In this document: piece by piece, positions 40,931 through 50,265 of the stretch | Layout: each line of letters opens with the position of its first letter | How positions within the stretch are numbered: the stretch's first letter is position 1 | Source: Leptodesmis sichuanensis A121 | GTDB taxonomy: Bacteria > Cyanobacteriota > Cyanobacteriia > Leptolyngbyales > Leptolyngbyaceae | DNA length: 64,000 nucleotides | Assembly (NCBI RefSeq): GCF_021379005.1 | Contig: NZ_CP075171.1 | Coordinates: 3,224,001 to 3,288,000 of the forward strand | Direction of reading: 5' to 3' | The notes under the pieces: generated by a model | What the model was told of the DNA's origin: nothing | The model's input: the letters and a program-made list of their open reading frames with translations, nothing else | Databases searched by the model: none | Position numbers and translations under genes: made by a program

Positions 40931-41860
40931 GTGCTGAAAGTTGACCACCTGACCAAAACTTATAACCAACGAAAAGCTCTGGATGATTTGAGTTTCTCAG
41001 TACCAGCAGGGCAGATTTATGGCTTGTTGGGGCCAAATGGATCCGGGAAGACGACCACGATCAATATCATTTGTAATTTGCTGAAGGCCGATCGCGGCTC
41101 TGTCCTGATTAACCAGCAACCCCCATCCCCAAAAACGAAGTCCTGGATTGGGGTGGCTCCTCAAGAAACGTTGGTGTACCGCTATCTCACCTGCGCGGAG
41201 AACCTCAGTTTTTTTGCCAGCCTATACGGTGTTCGGGGAAAACGAAAGGTTGCACGGATTCAAGCGTGTCTAGAAGCCGTTGGATTGGCAGATCGCACCG
41301 ATAGTGTGGCTGAAACGCTGAGTGGAGGGATGCAGCGGCGGCTCAGTATGGCGATCGCCCTGGTGCATCAACCCCAACTCCTGATCCTGGATGAGCCTAC
41401 AACTGGATTGGATTTAGAAGCACGATATGACATGTGGGAATTAATCCGTAAGTTGCAAAGTCAGGACATTACGATACTTCTGACCACTCACTTGCTGGAT
41501 GAAGCTGAACGGTTATGTCAAAAGATTGGCATTTTGAAACAGGGACAGTTACTGGCGGAAGGCAGCATGGCCGAATTGCGGCAGTGGATTCCGGCTGAAG
41601 AAATCATTCTGGTGAAAACCGATCAAGAAGCGGCTGCGATCGCCCGTGCCCAGGAATTAGGTTTCACCCATCGGCATTATGGGAATGAACTCGCCTTCTG
41701 GTTGCCGCGATCGATGGAGTTAAAAGAAATTCTGGCGAACTTTGACGGTATTCCCCTGAACTCGATCTCTCGTCAGCCTATTCGCCTGGAATATATTTAC
41801 CTGGAAGTGATGCACCGCTCATTGGCTGGAACTGGGGTTCGTCAGGATGGCAAATTTTAA
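40931..41860 (+). CDS. ABC exporter ATP-binding protein
   Basis: The 309-residue ATPase starts at GTG 40931. It has Walker A GPNGSGKTTT, signature LSGGMQRR, Walker B LLILDEPTTGLD and the H-loop LLTTHLLDEAERL. It belongs to the DrrA/NodI-like class that pairs with ABC-2 permeases, and its partner ends about 210 bp upstream. The C-terminal 90 residues form the usual accessory domain. Repeat DNA directly before the start leaves no clear ribosome-binding site. Confidence 0.9.
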   Translation: MLKVDHLTKTYNQRKALDDLSFSVPAGQIYGLLGPNGSGKTTTINIICNLLKADRGSVLINQQPPSPKTKSWIGVAPQETLVYRYLTCAENLSFFASLYGVRGKRKVARIQACLEAVGLADRTDSVAETLSGGMQRRLSMAIALVHQPQLLILDEPTTGLDLEARYDMWELIRKLQSQDITILLTTHLLDEAERLCQKIGILKQGQLLAEGSMAELRQWIPAEEIILVKTDQEAAAIARAQELGFTHRHYGNELAFWLPRSMELKEILANFDGIPLNSISRQPIRLEYIYLEVMHRSLAGTGVRQDGKF

Positions 41861-41971
41861 CGAGCTTCGTGTAAGTGAATAATCAAATTCAGCCAGGATG
41901 TCATCTGGCTCATAGCTCATCTCAAAGTAATTGCGGAAAGTATAGGATTTGTTGGGGTCAAGAATGCTGGC
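41852..41971 (-). pseudogene. Remnant of a restriction-endonuclease-like gene start
   Basis: A minus-strand stretch gives ILDPNKSYTFRNYFEMSYEP and DDILAEFDYSLTRSSLKF, which resembles the N-terminus of a family of about 200-residue cyanobacterial nuclease-like proteins. Nothing follows: it runs into the end of the ABC ATPase gene. Identification is from memory of the pattern. Confidence 0.4.
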
Positions 41972-42114
41972 TCTGGGTATGAGATGAAGATGGGAACGGT
42001 ATCCTATCCCAGGCAAGCAAATCTCTGAAAAACCACCATCAATCTGCAACCCGCCCATGCAGCGGCGATCACAGCTAAAGGTTAATATCAAAGTACCGTT
42101 GATGGGGAGCCGCC

Positions 42115-42702
42115 ATGACTCAAGCCAGGGTTAAGTTCACCAGTTTTGAGGAGTATCTCTCTTCCAGTGATGCCATGTCTCTGGAAGGACGTTACGAGTT
42201 GATTGATGGAGAATTAATCGAATTGCCACCAGCATCCAGACTCAACAGTACCATTGCTGTGCGTATCCTCCTGGTTCTGCTGGCAGCGGGCATCCCGGTT
42301 GAACTGATCCATCCCGGCAAATGTGAGGTGCAGGTTCCGGTACTCCAACCCCACGATGCCGCGAATCGTTACCCTGATTTAGTTGTATTGCGACCAGAAC
42401 ACCTGGATCTGACCCAACGGCGACTGACGATCACCCTGCATATGCCTCCCCCCCGTTTGATTGTGGAAGTCGTCAGCCCTGGCAAAACCACTCGAGACAG
42501 AGACTATATTCACAACCGATCGCAATATGCTGCGATCGGCGTTCCCGAATACTGGTTGGTTGATCCGGTTGCCCAAACCGTGATGGTGCTGTCGCTACAG
42601 GGGGAAGAGTATCAAGAAATTGGCGTGTTTGGTCAGTCAGATGCGATCGCCTCCATCGAATTTGCCGGATTGCGACTAGCCGCAGCACAGATTTTCAACT
42701 AA
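42115..42702 (+). CDS. Uma2-family (DUF820) putative endonuclease
   Basis: The 195-residue protein is complete for its family: KFTSFEEYLSSSDAMSLEGR at the start, YPDLVVLRPEH (Asp motif), PRLIVEVVSPGKTTRDRDYI (Glu-x-Val region) and YAAIGVPEYWLVDPVAQTVM. It is the third Uma2 sequence in this window, beside 23899 (intact) and 24786 (broken). It stands alone, convergent with the pRiA4b-like gene. Confidence 0.88.
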   Translation: MTQARVKFTSFEEYLSSSDAMSLEGRYELIDGELIELPPASRLNSTIAVRILLVLLAAGIPVELIHPGKCEVQVPVLQPHDAANRYPDLVVLRPEHLDLTQRRLTITLHMPPPRLIVEVVSPGKTTRDRDYIHNRSQYAAIGVPEYWLVDPVAQTVMVLSLQGEEYQEIGVFGQSDAIASIEFAGLRLAAAQIFN

Positions 42703-42789
42703 ATGTCTTCAAGTCAGAAACTGGGTTTCTTCCGTGTAGGTGGCAAATTCCTGTTGAACTCAGAACAGAAACTGGCATTCCAGCGACCT

Positions 42790-43650
42790 TCAATCAAATT
42801 CGGCATATTGGGGTGGGCTAGCTCCAATCCGTCGGGTAATCTGGGGATATTTGACCTTAGGCTGCGGTGCCGTGATTGCTGTGACCTGGACTTGATGCCA
42901 CCAATCATCGCCAAAGTCAAACCAATAACCAAACGGTTCCTCTACTTCCAGTCCTAACGTTCCAATTTGAGTTTGGGCCACATCTCCAGCCATTGGACTA
43001 CCAAAATCGTTTGACAGGGCTATAGCTAAGCCATAGCGATCGGCGCTGGGATCATTGGGGCCTTTTCCCTTCAACTGAAACTCATACATGTGCTCTTCTT
43101 CTCGATCGAACGCCTTAAAGATCGCGGAATGCAGATCTGCCAGGGTTGGATCACCGCGAATTTCTATGGTTCGGATGACTTGAGGATTTTTTTTAATAAA
43201 CTGCTCCGTGACAGGGCCATCGATTAACACAACATCCAATACATATAGATACATATAGAGCCTGAAGCGCGGCTGGTGAAGGTGGCTGACGAGTTGGGAG
43301 CGTTTCTTGAGTGGATTCAGGTTTGGTGGTTTTACGTGATGCTGGGCTGGTTCGGGAGGAGCCTGGTTGCATCTGATCTGCGATCGGCTGGGCAAACACC
43401 AGTCAGGATCAAGCTGGTGCATTTTCAGCGTATCGCGTACCAGTTTGGATTTTCCCTGTCCTGTGCTGGCAGAGACACCAAACCATTGATACAGTTCACT
43501 GGCACTAATATGAGGATTTTGAGAACTGTCAAAGAGAAAATTAACCATCCCAATGGCATGGGTAATGCCACAGGCCCAAGTTTTTGATTGGCCCTTCTCG
43601 ATGGGAGAGGGGCGCTTCCGACAAAGAGCCGCCGTAGATCGACTCATCAT
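42790..43650 (-). CDS. DUF6398 / pRiA4b ORF-3-like two-domain protein
   Basis: The 286-residue protein joins an N-terminal DUF6398-like part (TAALCRKRPSPIEKGQSKTW, ITHAIGMVNFLFDSSQ, SASELYQWFGVSAS) to a C-terminal pRiA4b ORF-3-like domain (IRTIEIRGDPTLADLHSAIF, HMYEFQLKG, FDFGDDWWHQVQV). The usual 40 or so N-terminal residues of DUF6398 proteins are missing; an in-frame stop lies just before the ATG and ubiX ends 14 bp away. The truncation may be functional or may mark decay. Function is unknown; the second domain is often found near transposons and plasmids. Confidence 0.65.
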   Translation of the reverse strand: MMSRSTAALCRKRPSPIEKGQSKTWACGITHAIGMVNFLFDSSQNPHISASELYQWFGVSASTGQGKSKLVRDTLKMHQLDPDWCLPSRSQIRCNQAPPEPAQHHVKPPNLNPLKKRSQLVSHLHQPRFRLYMYLYVLDVVLIDGPVTEQFIKKNPQVIRTIEIRGDPTLADLHSAIFKAFDREEEHMYEFQLKGKGPNDPSADRYGLAIALSNDFGSPMAGDVAQTQIGTLGLEVEEPFGYWFDFGDDWWHQVQVTAITAPQPKVKYPQITRRIGASPPQYAEFD

Positions 43651-43664
43651 TCATAACTCATTCA

Positions 43665-44288
43665 TTACTCCCTCTCTCCCCCCTGCCAGCGCTTCAGGGG
43701 TACACAATCGATGTCTACCTGATCTAGGGCGCGGGCTACGACAAAATCCACTAGATCTTCGATCGTCTGCGGCTGGTGATACCAGGCGGGAATGGCAGGA
43801 ACAATGCGTGCTCCGGCTTCGGCCAGGGTGGTGAGGTTGCGGAGATGGATGAGGCTGAAGGGAGTTTCGCGAGGAACGAGCACCAGTTTACGACCTTCTT
43901 TCAGTTGCACATCTGCCGCCCGTTCCAATAAATCCGAACTGAGGCCAGCGGCGAGTTTTGCCACGGTGCTCATGCTGCAGGGGATGACGATCATGCCCAG
44001 AGTTTTGAAGGAGCCACTGGCGATCGTCGCTCCTACATCTCCCGCCGGATGACAGATCAGTTTGCCCCCTGTCAGCACATCAGCCTGTTGTCGCCAAAAC
44101 TGCTCCTGTTGCAACGGATCAGGAGGCATTCGCACGTTCTGTTCCGCCTGCCAGACTTGATAGACGGCTCTGGATGCAACCAGGTCGATCGCATAATCAG
44201 CCTGCAATAGAAATTTGAGTGCCCGAACCGCATAGATGAGGCCGGACGCTCCTGTAACTCCCAGAATCAGGGGACGGATGGTACTCAT
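43665..44288 (-). CDS. ubiX: Flavin prenyltransferase UbiX
   Basis: The 207-residue enzyme makes prenylated FMN, cofactor of UbiD-type decarboxylases in quinone synthesis. Landmarks are LILGVTGASGLIYAVRALKF at the N-terminus, a phosphate/FMN site segment MIVIPCSMSTVAKLAAGLSS, and LVPRETPFSLIHLRNLTTLA near the C-terminus. It follows RNase R on the same strand after about 200 bp. No ubiD gene is in the window. Confidence 0.92.
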   Translation of the reverse strand: MSTIRPLILGVTGASGLIYAVRALKFLLQADYAIDLVASRAVYQVWQAEQNVRMPPDPLQQEQFWRQQADVLTGGKLICHPAGDVGATIASGSFKTLGMIVIPCSMSTVAKLAAGLSSDLLERAADVQLKEGRKLVLVPRETPFSLIHLRNLTTLAEAGARIVPAIPAWYHQPQTIEDLVDFVVARALDQVDIDCVPLKRWQGGERE

Positions 44289-44491
44289 AGAGACGGATGA
44301 CTGTACGCCCCTACAAAGGGAAACTCTGTCTCAACGTCAGTTCGACAGACCTTTCCCTCCCAGCCTCCCTCTCCCATGCGGAAAGGGAGGAGCAGCGCAA
44401 GAATCGGCTTCTCAAGCCCCTCGCCTTGTAGGAGAAGGGTTGGGGGGAGGTCTGTAAAGACTATCATCGAACTCACGTTATCTGAAGCAGC

Positions 44492-46852
44492 TTACAGTTC
44501 ATCGTCATCGGCAGGCTCGTCCGTGTCCTCATCGACTTCTGGCTCTTCGGAGGCTTCACTGCCACCGCCCACGGCTAACAGATCAATTTGCTGGCGATAG
44601 TAGTCCACACTCTTCACCTGAACTTCGATGCGATCGCCGAGACGGTACTGTTTGCGGTTTTTGCGACCGACCAGGGTTTGTTGGCGAGAGCGGTATTCGT
44701 ACCAGTCGTCTTTCAGGGAACTGACGTGTACCAGTCCTTCCACCAGCAATTCTTCAATTTCCACAAACAGGCCGTAGGATTGCACTCCAGTAATCAGACC
44801 GTGGAAGATTTCGCCAGTGCGTTCCCGCATCAACTCGGCTTTCTTCAGCCCTTCTAGATCCTGTTCAGCTTCCTGGGCAATGCGTTCCCGTTCCGTGAGA
44901 TGCACGACCACGGTATGGAAATGAAATTCTAATTCCTGATGGATTTCCGGCGGCAGGACGTTCCAGCTAATTTCACCATGACAGGAACTGTGGCGGAGAT
45001 CGACCACTTCTTTGGCACGGCTGGTTTTGCGATCGCGCCCCTCATTAAAGACGGCGTGCAGCACCCGCTGAATCAACAGATCGGGATAGCGCCGCACCGG
45101 GGAGGTGAAATGGGTATAGCCGTCCTCCAGCGCCAGTCCAAAGTGAGATTTGGGAGTGGTGCTGTAAAAGGCAGGCTTGAGAGTTTCCAGCAGCAGGTAA
45201 GTCAGGACACGCTCGGCATCAGATTCGGCAAACTTCTGGGTAAAGTGCTGGTAATCTTGGGGCCGCACAGTGTCTTCCTGTTCCAGGTGCAGGTCGATGC
45301 CCATACTGCTTGCCAGTTTCATCAACTCCTGCACATCATCTGGGTCAGGAGTGGGATGCACCCGGTAGATGCCAGGAACGCCCAATGCCTGCAAGTGAGC
45401 AGCGACCAGTTGATTCGCCAGCAACATGAACTCGGCCAGCATGGTGTGAGTGGGAATGGAGGGAGAGACGACCATGGCACCTAACGCCCCCTCATCGTCA
45501 TAGTGGAACTTGGGCCGGAATAATGCCTCATGTTCTGGCTTACTGCTGGCATCCAGGGGCAGAGGTTTTTCCGGGAGATTGAGTTCAAAGGCTCCCCGCT
45601 GCTGACGTTGCTGTTTCAGGACGCGGCTCAGGTTAGCCAGGTTATCGATCCACTCCAGAATCGGGGCAAATTGTTTCAGTTCTGCTTTTGACAGAGAGTT
45701 TTCGTCATTGGCTCGTTCCAGGATGGCCTGGGTTTGCTGGTAGCTGAGTTGATAATCAACCTGAATCACACTGGGTTGAATTTCGTATTCCAGCACTTGC
45801 CCTGCCGCATCCAGCGTCACTAAGACCGAGAGGGCCAGTCGATCTTTGCCAACTAAAAAGGCACACAGATTGCTGGTAATGGGGGCGGGCAGCATAGGAA
45901 CAATCTTGTCACCCAGATAAACGGACACTCCCCGCTTCTGAGCTTCCCGATCGATCGCCGAATCCGGCTCCACATAATAGGCCACATCGGCGATATGAAT
46001 GCCCAATTGCCAGTCCCCCGACTCTGTTTTTTCCAGGGTAATGGCATCATCCAGGCCATCCCGTTTGTCGGGCTGGGTGTCAGGCTTGATGGTGAGGGTA
46101 GTGATCTGACGCAGATCCAGCCGACTTTTCAGTTCGGTTTTCGTGATTTTGGTGGGCAGGTCAGCGGCAGTTTCTTCGACGGCAGCCGGAAACTCGGAGG
46201 GCAGATCATGTTTACAGCAGACGATATCCACATCCGAGGCATCGGTGTCTCCACCCAAAATGCGAGCCACTCGGCCAATGGGAGGATGCTGCCCCAGGGG
46301 ATACCGCAACACCTGGACGTGTACCAGTTGATCCACGGCCTGCTCGACTGGCTCACCGTTAGGCTGCAACATCAACTCAAACAACAGGCGATCGTCCAAG
46401 GGAACAGCGCGAAAGCCATCATCGGTCTGTTTCACCCGCGCTAATACAGACGGATTGGAGCGCTCCAGAATCAACCGCACCTCGCCCTCTGGGCTGCGCC
46501 GACGGCTGCCTTCCTTGGTGACTCGCACCAGCACCCGATCGCCATTCCAGGCATTGTTCAATTGGCTCTCCCGGATATAAATGTCTTCCGATCCTTCGAT
46601 ATCCTGGATTGCAAAACAAAATCCTTTACTGGAGCAGCGCAGTTTTCCTTCCACCACGCCTTCTTCCGAAACCCGGCGATACCGCCCACGATCTTTCACC
46701 AGAATGCCAATTTTTTCCAGCGCATCCAGGGCGATCTGCAATTTGCGAATGCTGGCATCATCCTTACAATCCAGCTTTTTCTCTAAAGCTTTGGGCGCGA
46801 CTAATTTATCATCTGTAAAGTTAGCGAGCAGGGCGGAGATCGAAAATTCCAT
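44492..46852 (-). CDS. rnr: Ribonuclease R / RNase II family exoribonuclease
   Basis: The 786-residue 3'-5' exoribonuclease starts at 46852 (MEFSISALLANFTDDKLVAP), preferred over a frame extending to 46942. An N-terminal winged-helix region is followed by cold-shock domains (KLRCSSKGFCFAIQ), the RNB catalytic domain with DKRDGLDDAITLEKTESGDW and GIHIADVAYYVEPDSAID, HFTSPVRRYPDLLIQRVLHA, and a C-terminal S1 domain (GLITGVQSYGLFVEI). An acidic tail ends the protein. It degrades structured RNA in the cytoplasm. Confidence 0.93.
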   Translation of the reverse strand: MEFSISALLANFTDDKLVAPKALEKKLDCKDDASIRKLQIALDALEKIGILVKDRGRYRRVSEEGVVEGKLRCSSKGFCFAIQDIEGSEDIYIRESQLNNAWNGDRVLVRVTKEGSRRRSPEGEVRLILERSNPSVLARVKQTDDGFRAVPLDDRLLFELMLQPNGEPVEQAVDQLVHVQVLRYPLGQHPPIGRVARILGGDTDASDVDIVCCKHDLPSEFPAAVEETAADLPTKITKTELKSRLDLRQITTLTIKPDTQPDKRDGLDDAITLEKTESGDWQLGIHIADVAYYVEPDSAIDREAQKRGVSVYLGDKIVPMLPAPITSNLCAFLVGKDRLALSVLVTLDAAGQVLEYEIQPSVIQVDYQLSYQQTQAILERANDENSLSKAELKQFAPILEWIDNLANLSRVLKQQRQQRGAFELNLPEKPLPLDASSKPEHEALFRPKFHYDDEGALGAMVVSPSIPTHTMLAEFMLLANQLVAAHLQALGVPGIYRVHPTPDPDDVQELMKLASSMGIDLHLEQEDTVRPQDYQHFTQKFAESDAERVLTYLLLETLKPAFYSTTPKSHFGLALEDGYTHFTSPVRRYPDLLIQRVLHAVFNEGRDRKTSRAKEVVDLRHSSCHGEISWNVLPPEIHQELEFHFHTVVVHLTERERIAQEAEQDLEGLKKAELMRERTGEIFHGLITGVQSYGLFVEIEELLVEGLVHVSSLKDDWYEYRSRQQTLVGRKNRKQYRLGDRIEVQVKSVDYYRQQIDLLAVGGGSEASEEPEVDEDTDEPADDDEL

Positions 46853-47152
46853 GAAGCGATTAACCTTCGTTTGTGTGATTGCGTACCGGGCTATCTCGAA
46901 ATGTTGCGACACAGGAGAGAGCGTTGATTGAGATTGTCCCAAAGTTGGAAACCTTCACAAGACTCTGATGGAGATCTGGAACTACAAATCATGTGTACAC
47001 CCAGTTGTACACCCGGTTGATTGAATTCCGCTCAGGTTGTTAACCTTTCCACACTTCTCCAACACTCTCAATTAATACTTTCGCATGAGATGCAAAACTG
47101 TCAAATTTTGTGAAATAAATTCACTCAAGGAATGAGCGATCGCGGCTCCCTT

Positions 47153-47896
47153 TTACCAGTCAAAAAACAGAAATTCGGCTGCTGGCCAGGGAATTGCGAT
47201 CGCGCCACTGTAGTTCTCTTCCGGCTCAAACAGACGAATTTTCCAGGATGAAACTGGATACCGCTGAGCCAGATCGCCCTGGAGATATAAGGTGCAACCC
47301 GGCAAAACAATTTCGACGCTAGATAATCCTGCTAATCCCTGACCGGTCGCTTTCAATACGGCTTCTTTCCCCGTCCAATAGTCAAAAAAAGCCGTCTTTT
47401 GTGCCGCACCGGATAGTTTCTGGAGTGCTTGCTGTTCTGAGGTTGAAAAAAAACGTTGAGCAATTTCAACCATATCGGTCATGGCTCGCTGGTATTCCAC
47501 ATCAATACCTACGGGACAATTTACAGCGATCGCATAAACGACCAGATCCTGGGAGTGTGCCAGATTAAACTGCACATTCGGCCAGCCCGGACTGCGAGAC
47601 AGCACTGGTTTACCGTGAGCTTCGTAATCAAATTTCAGAGTCGCTGGATCAGTTTGCAGATAACGTCCCAACAATGACCGTAACAGGCCACGACTGATTA
47701 GCGATCGCTGTTGATGCTGCACAAATCGGAAGCGCTCGACCCTGGCTTGCTCATCCGGTGATAAGGATTGGGCGAGTTGTTGGGCGATCGCAGGTGGCTG
47801 AATTAAACTTGCTCGCCAGACATGAACGGTTCCTGCTGGTGGCAGAGTTGCGATCGATCCAGGTTGCCAAACTACTGAGCGTTCCTGCTCCACCAA
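47153..47896 (-). CDS. 4'-phosphopantetheinyl transferase (Sfp/HetI type)
   Basis: The 247-residue Sfp-type enzyme attaches phosphopantetheine from CoA to carrier proteins. The magnesium-binding motifs are CPVGIDVEYQRAMTDMVEIA (GIDxE type) and the segment FFDYWTGKEAVLKATGQGLA (WxxKEAxxK). It likely activates fatty-acid, polyketide or peptide carrier proteins, since cyanobacteria often have only this one enzyme. An IS1380 element starts 50 bp upstream of its start and replaces most of the native promoter region. Confidence 0.9.
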   Translation of the reverse strand: MVEQERSVVWQPGSIATLPPAGTVHVWRASLIQPPAIAQQLAQSLSPDEQARVERFRFVQHQQRSLISRGLLRSLLGRYLQTDPATLKFDYEAHGKPVLSRSPGWPNVQFNLAHSQDLVVYAIAVNCPVGIDVEYQRAMTDMVEIAQRFFSTSEQQALQKLSGAAQKTAFFDYWTGKEAVLKATGQGLAGLSSVEIVLPGCTLYLQGDLAQRYPVSSWKIRLFEPEENYSGAIAIPWPAAEFLFFDW

Positions 47897-47990
47897 TTCT
47901 CCTGACGTTGATGTGTGTACATGGTAGCTCCGATGCGGAGAGGGAGGCTAGCCTGGATTATTCACGAGGGGTCAAGCTAGAGACAAAAAA

Positions 47991-48020
47991 AGAGCCTGAA
48001 ACGGTTTAGAATCAGGCTCT
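47991..48020 (-). terminator. Hairpin with T-run inside the IS1380 left end
   Basis: AGAGCCTGA (47991-47999) pairs with TCAGGCTCT (48012-48020). Read on the minus strand, TTTTTTT follows, giving a good terminator for leftward transcription. On the plus strand the hairpin sits 28 bp before the transposase start and may limit read-in from outside. Confidence 0.75.
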
Positions 48021-48048
48021 CTAGAAAATTAATCGTCTCTATTGTGTC

Positions 48049-49398
48049 ATGACACAGTGTCAAGCGGAACTGGTTTACGATTTTGATAGTCCTCGCCCGT
48101 TGGTGGTGCAGTTTTCAGATCTGGAATTGAGTTCGGATGCGGGGATTCTCCTAGCGCGACAAGCCGAGGAGCACGTGCAGATTTGCCAGCGCCTAGCGGA
48201 CTGTATCGAGGAGTGGCGGGACCCGAACAAGATCACCCACCGCTTGCATCAACTGGTCAGTCAACGGGTGTACCAGTTGGTGGGAGGCTACGAAGATGCC
48301 AACGACAGCACCCACCTGCGGCATGACCCGATTTACAAACTCGCCTGTGGCCGCCTGCCCGTCGCGGGGGCACAAGCGCTGGCCAGCCAACCGACCATCA
48401 CTCGTTTGGAGAACCACGTCACGCAGCGCGACGTGAGCCAGATGCGGCGGGCATTTGTGGACGGGTTTATTGCCCAGTACCAAGAGCCTCCAGACTTGCT
48501 TGTGCTCGACATTGACGGTTGGGATGACCCGACTCACGGCCAGCAACAGTTGAGTTGTTTTCACGGCTACTATGGCCAGCCCATGTACTTTCCGGTGCTG
48601 ATCAATGAAGCCAGCAGTGGCTATCCTTTGGTGTTGCAGTTGCGAGCGGGCAACAGTCATCCGGGCAAAGGGGTAGCAGGCATTCTGCGCTGGTTGTTCT
48701 GGCGATTAAAACGGGCATTTTCTGGAGTCAGGATCATTCTCAGAGCCGATGCCGGGTTTGCCCTGCCGGAAATTCTCACCACCTGTGAGCGGTCCCAGGT
48801 CGGCTATGTGATTGGCTTTGCTCGCAATGCTGTCACCGAGCGCAAGATTGCCGACTTGCTGGAACGGGCCCGCTTGCAGTTTCACCAAACACACCAGAAG
48901 GCGCGACTGTTTGATGATGTCTACTATGCTGCCGCCAGTTGGGCTGCGCCGCGGCGATTGGTGATGAAAGCGGAATGGTTGCCCAAAGGGGCGAATCCTC
49001 GCTTTGTGCTGACCAATCTGGACTTGCCGCCCCAGGCGGTGTACGACGATTTCTATGTCAAACGAGGGGCCGACAGCGAGCATCGGATTAAGGAACTGAA
49101 GCTAGGCATTGCCGCTGAGCGACTCAGTTGTTCCAGCTTCGTGGCCAATCAGTTTCGGCTGTTGTTGGCCCAAGCCGCCTATGTGTTGCTGCTCACCATC
49201 CGACAGGCGGCGGTGGGCACCGAGTTTGCCACGGCCCAGGTAGAACGGTTGCGGTCGATGCTGGTGAAAGGAGCGGCCAGAGTGCGAGTGTCGGCCCGCC
49301 GCATCCTGGTCGAATTGGCGGCTTACTGTCCGTTCGCCGCAGAACTGCGGCACATTGCGGCGCGCTTGCGTCGTCCAGAGCGCCTAGTTTTGAGCTGA
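48049..49398 (+). CDS. IS1380-family transposase
   Basis: The 449-residue DDE transposase has the first Asp in LLVLDIDGWDDPTHGQQQLS, the second in VRIILRADAGFALPEILTTC, and the final Glu in DFYVKRGADSEHRIKELKLG, as in the family. An HGYYGQPMYFPVLINEASSG segment lies between. The gene fills the element between its inverted repeats, starting 77 bp from the left end. No frameshift or stop is visible, so it may be active. Confidence 0.92.
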   Translation: MTQCQAELVYDFDSPRPLVVQFSDLELSSDAGILLARQAEEHVQICQRLADCIEEWRDPNKITHRLHQLVSQRVYQLVGGYEDANDSTHLRHDPIYKLACGRLPVAGAQALASQPTITRLENHVTQRDVSQMRRAFVDGFIAQYQEPPDLLVLDIDGWDDPTHGQQQLSCFHGYYGQPMYFPVLINEASSGYPLVLQLRAGNSHPGKGVAGILRWLFWRLKRAFSGVRIILRADAGFALPEILTTCERSQVGYVIGFARNAVTERKIADLLERARLQFHQTHQKARLFDDVYYAAASWAAPRRLVMKAEWLPKGANPRFVLTNLDLPPQAVYDDFYVKRGADSEHRIKELKLGIAAERLSCSSFVANQFRLLLAQAAYVLLLTIRQAAVGTEFATAQVERLRSMLVKGAARVRVSARRILVELAAYCPFAAELRHIAARLRRPERLVLS

Positions 49399-49604
49399 TT
49401 TTTCAGCTTCGACAGCAGACGTGTGTCTATGGGCCGGAAATGGGGGCCAGTTTCGCCGCTTGCAGCAGGCTGAAGCCGCTTTTTTGCCCTGTTGTCACCC
49501 ATTGCCATTGCAGCGTCACTCATTTTGGGCCGCAAGGGTCTTTTCGCTCGCCTTCCGGCACCCCTCATGAATAATGCAGGCTAGAAGGGAGATGTGCTGA
49601 TAAC

Positions 49605-49627
49605 AAAAAAGAGGCCAAATTGACCTC
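49605..49627 (-). terminator. Terminator of the apcABC operon
   Basis: On the minus strand GAGGTCA pairs with TGGCCTC (one G-T pair), followed by TTTTTT. It is 134 bp beyond the apcC stop and just outside the IS1380 right end. Confidence 0.7.
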
Positions 49628-49760
49628 CCACTATCTAGAGACTAAACCCAGTTCAGCTAGAAAACCTGATCTTTCTTACACAGAAATTATTATTTCCCAT
49701 TTGAACCAGACTTAGCCCGGAACTAAGTACAACCATCAATCTTCATTGGCCGCAAGACGC

Positions 49761-49964
49761 TTATGCCAGACCAGTGTTAGTACCGGGTTTACCGGTGGCA
49801 AGCTCAACCTTAACAATCTTGCCGCCCATTTTCATAATCCGTTGTTGTTCACGGAACCAGTTATCGTAGGGAACCAGTTTCGTGAAATAAGTATTTTGAA
49901 GTTCACGCTGCGTCCGAATGCGAGTTTGACTGGGAACGCAAGCCGTAATCTTAAACATCCGCAT
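49761..49964 (-). CDS. apcC: Allophycocyanin core linker LC (ApcC)
   Basis: The 67-residue basic linker caps the core cylinders of the phycobilisome. The whole sequence is canonical: MRMFKITACVPSQTRIRTQR at the start, ELQNTYFTKLVPYDNWFREQ in the middle, and KVELATGKPGTNTGLA at the end. The start at 49964 matches family length. It is the last gene of apcABC, 301 bp after apcB; the gap contains short repeat DNA at about 50189-50215. Confidence 0.97.
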   Translation of the reverse strand: MRMFKITACVPSQTRIRTQRELQNTYFTKLVPYDNWFREQQRIMKMGGKIVKVELATGKPGTNTGLA

Positions 49965-50265
49965 GGTGGCTATATCTCCTGAGTGGGCTGAGGAAGTGTT
50001 GAGTTTAAAGAAAAGCGTTGCTTTGCAAAATTGCTTAAATACTGCGGACTCCCTTTCTGGCATGAACATCCGCCTAAAAGCAAGTTCGGAAATCCAAAGT
50101 CAATCTTAGACTATCAAAACCAATCATTCATTGAAGACTAGTCTTTAACAAGCTAACACTCACTTCAGACTTCCGAACCTTTGAAGAGTTATGAGGTTTA
50201 AGTTTTGAGTTCAGGTAAGCAGTACTCTAACTCATCACTTAAAATTCATCACTTGGAACTTACAG

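Larger units (their letters stand above)
47947..49585 (+). mobile_element. IS1380-family insertion sequence, apparently intact
   Basis: The ends are 25-bp inverted repeats with two mismatches. The left (47948-47972) starts CTAGCCTGGATTATTCACGA; the right (49560-49584, read inverted) starts CTAGCCTGCATTATTCATGA. AGGGAG occurs on both sides (47941-47946 and 49586-49591), a probable target duplication. The single transposase gene is full length. The element lies between apcC and the phosphopantetheinyl transferase gene. Confidence 0.85.
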
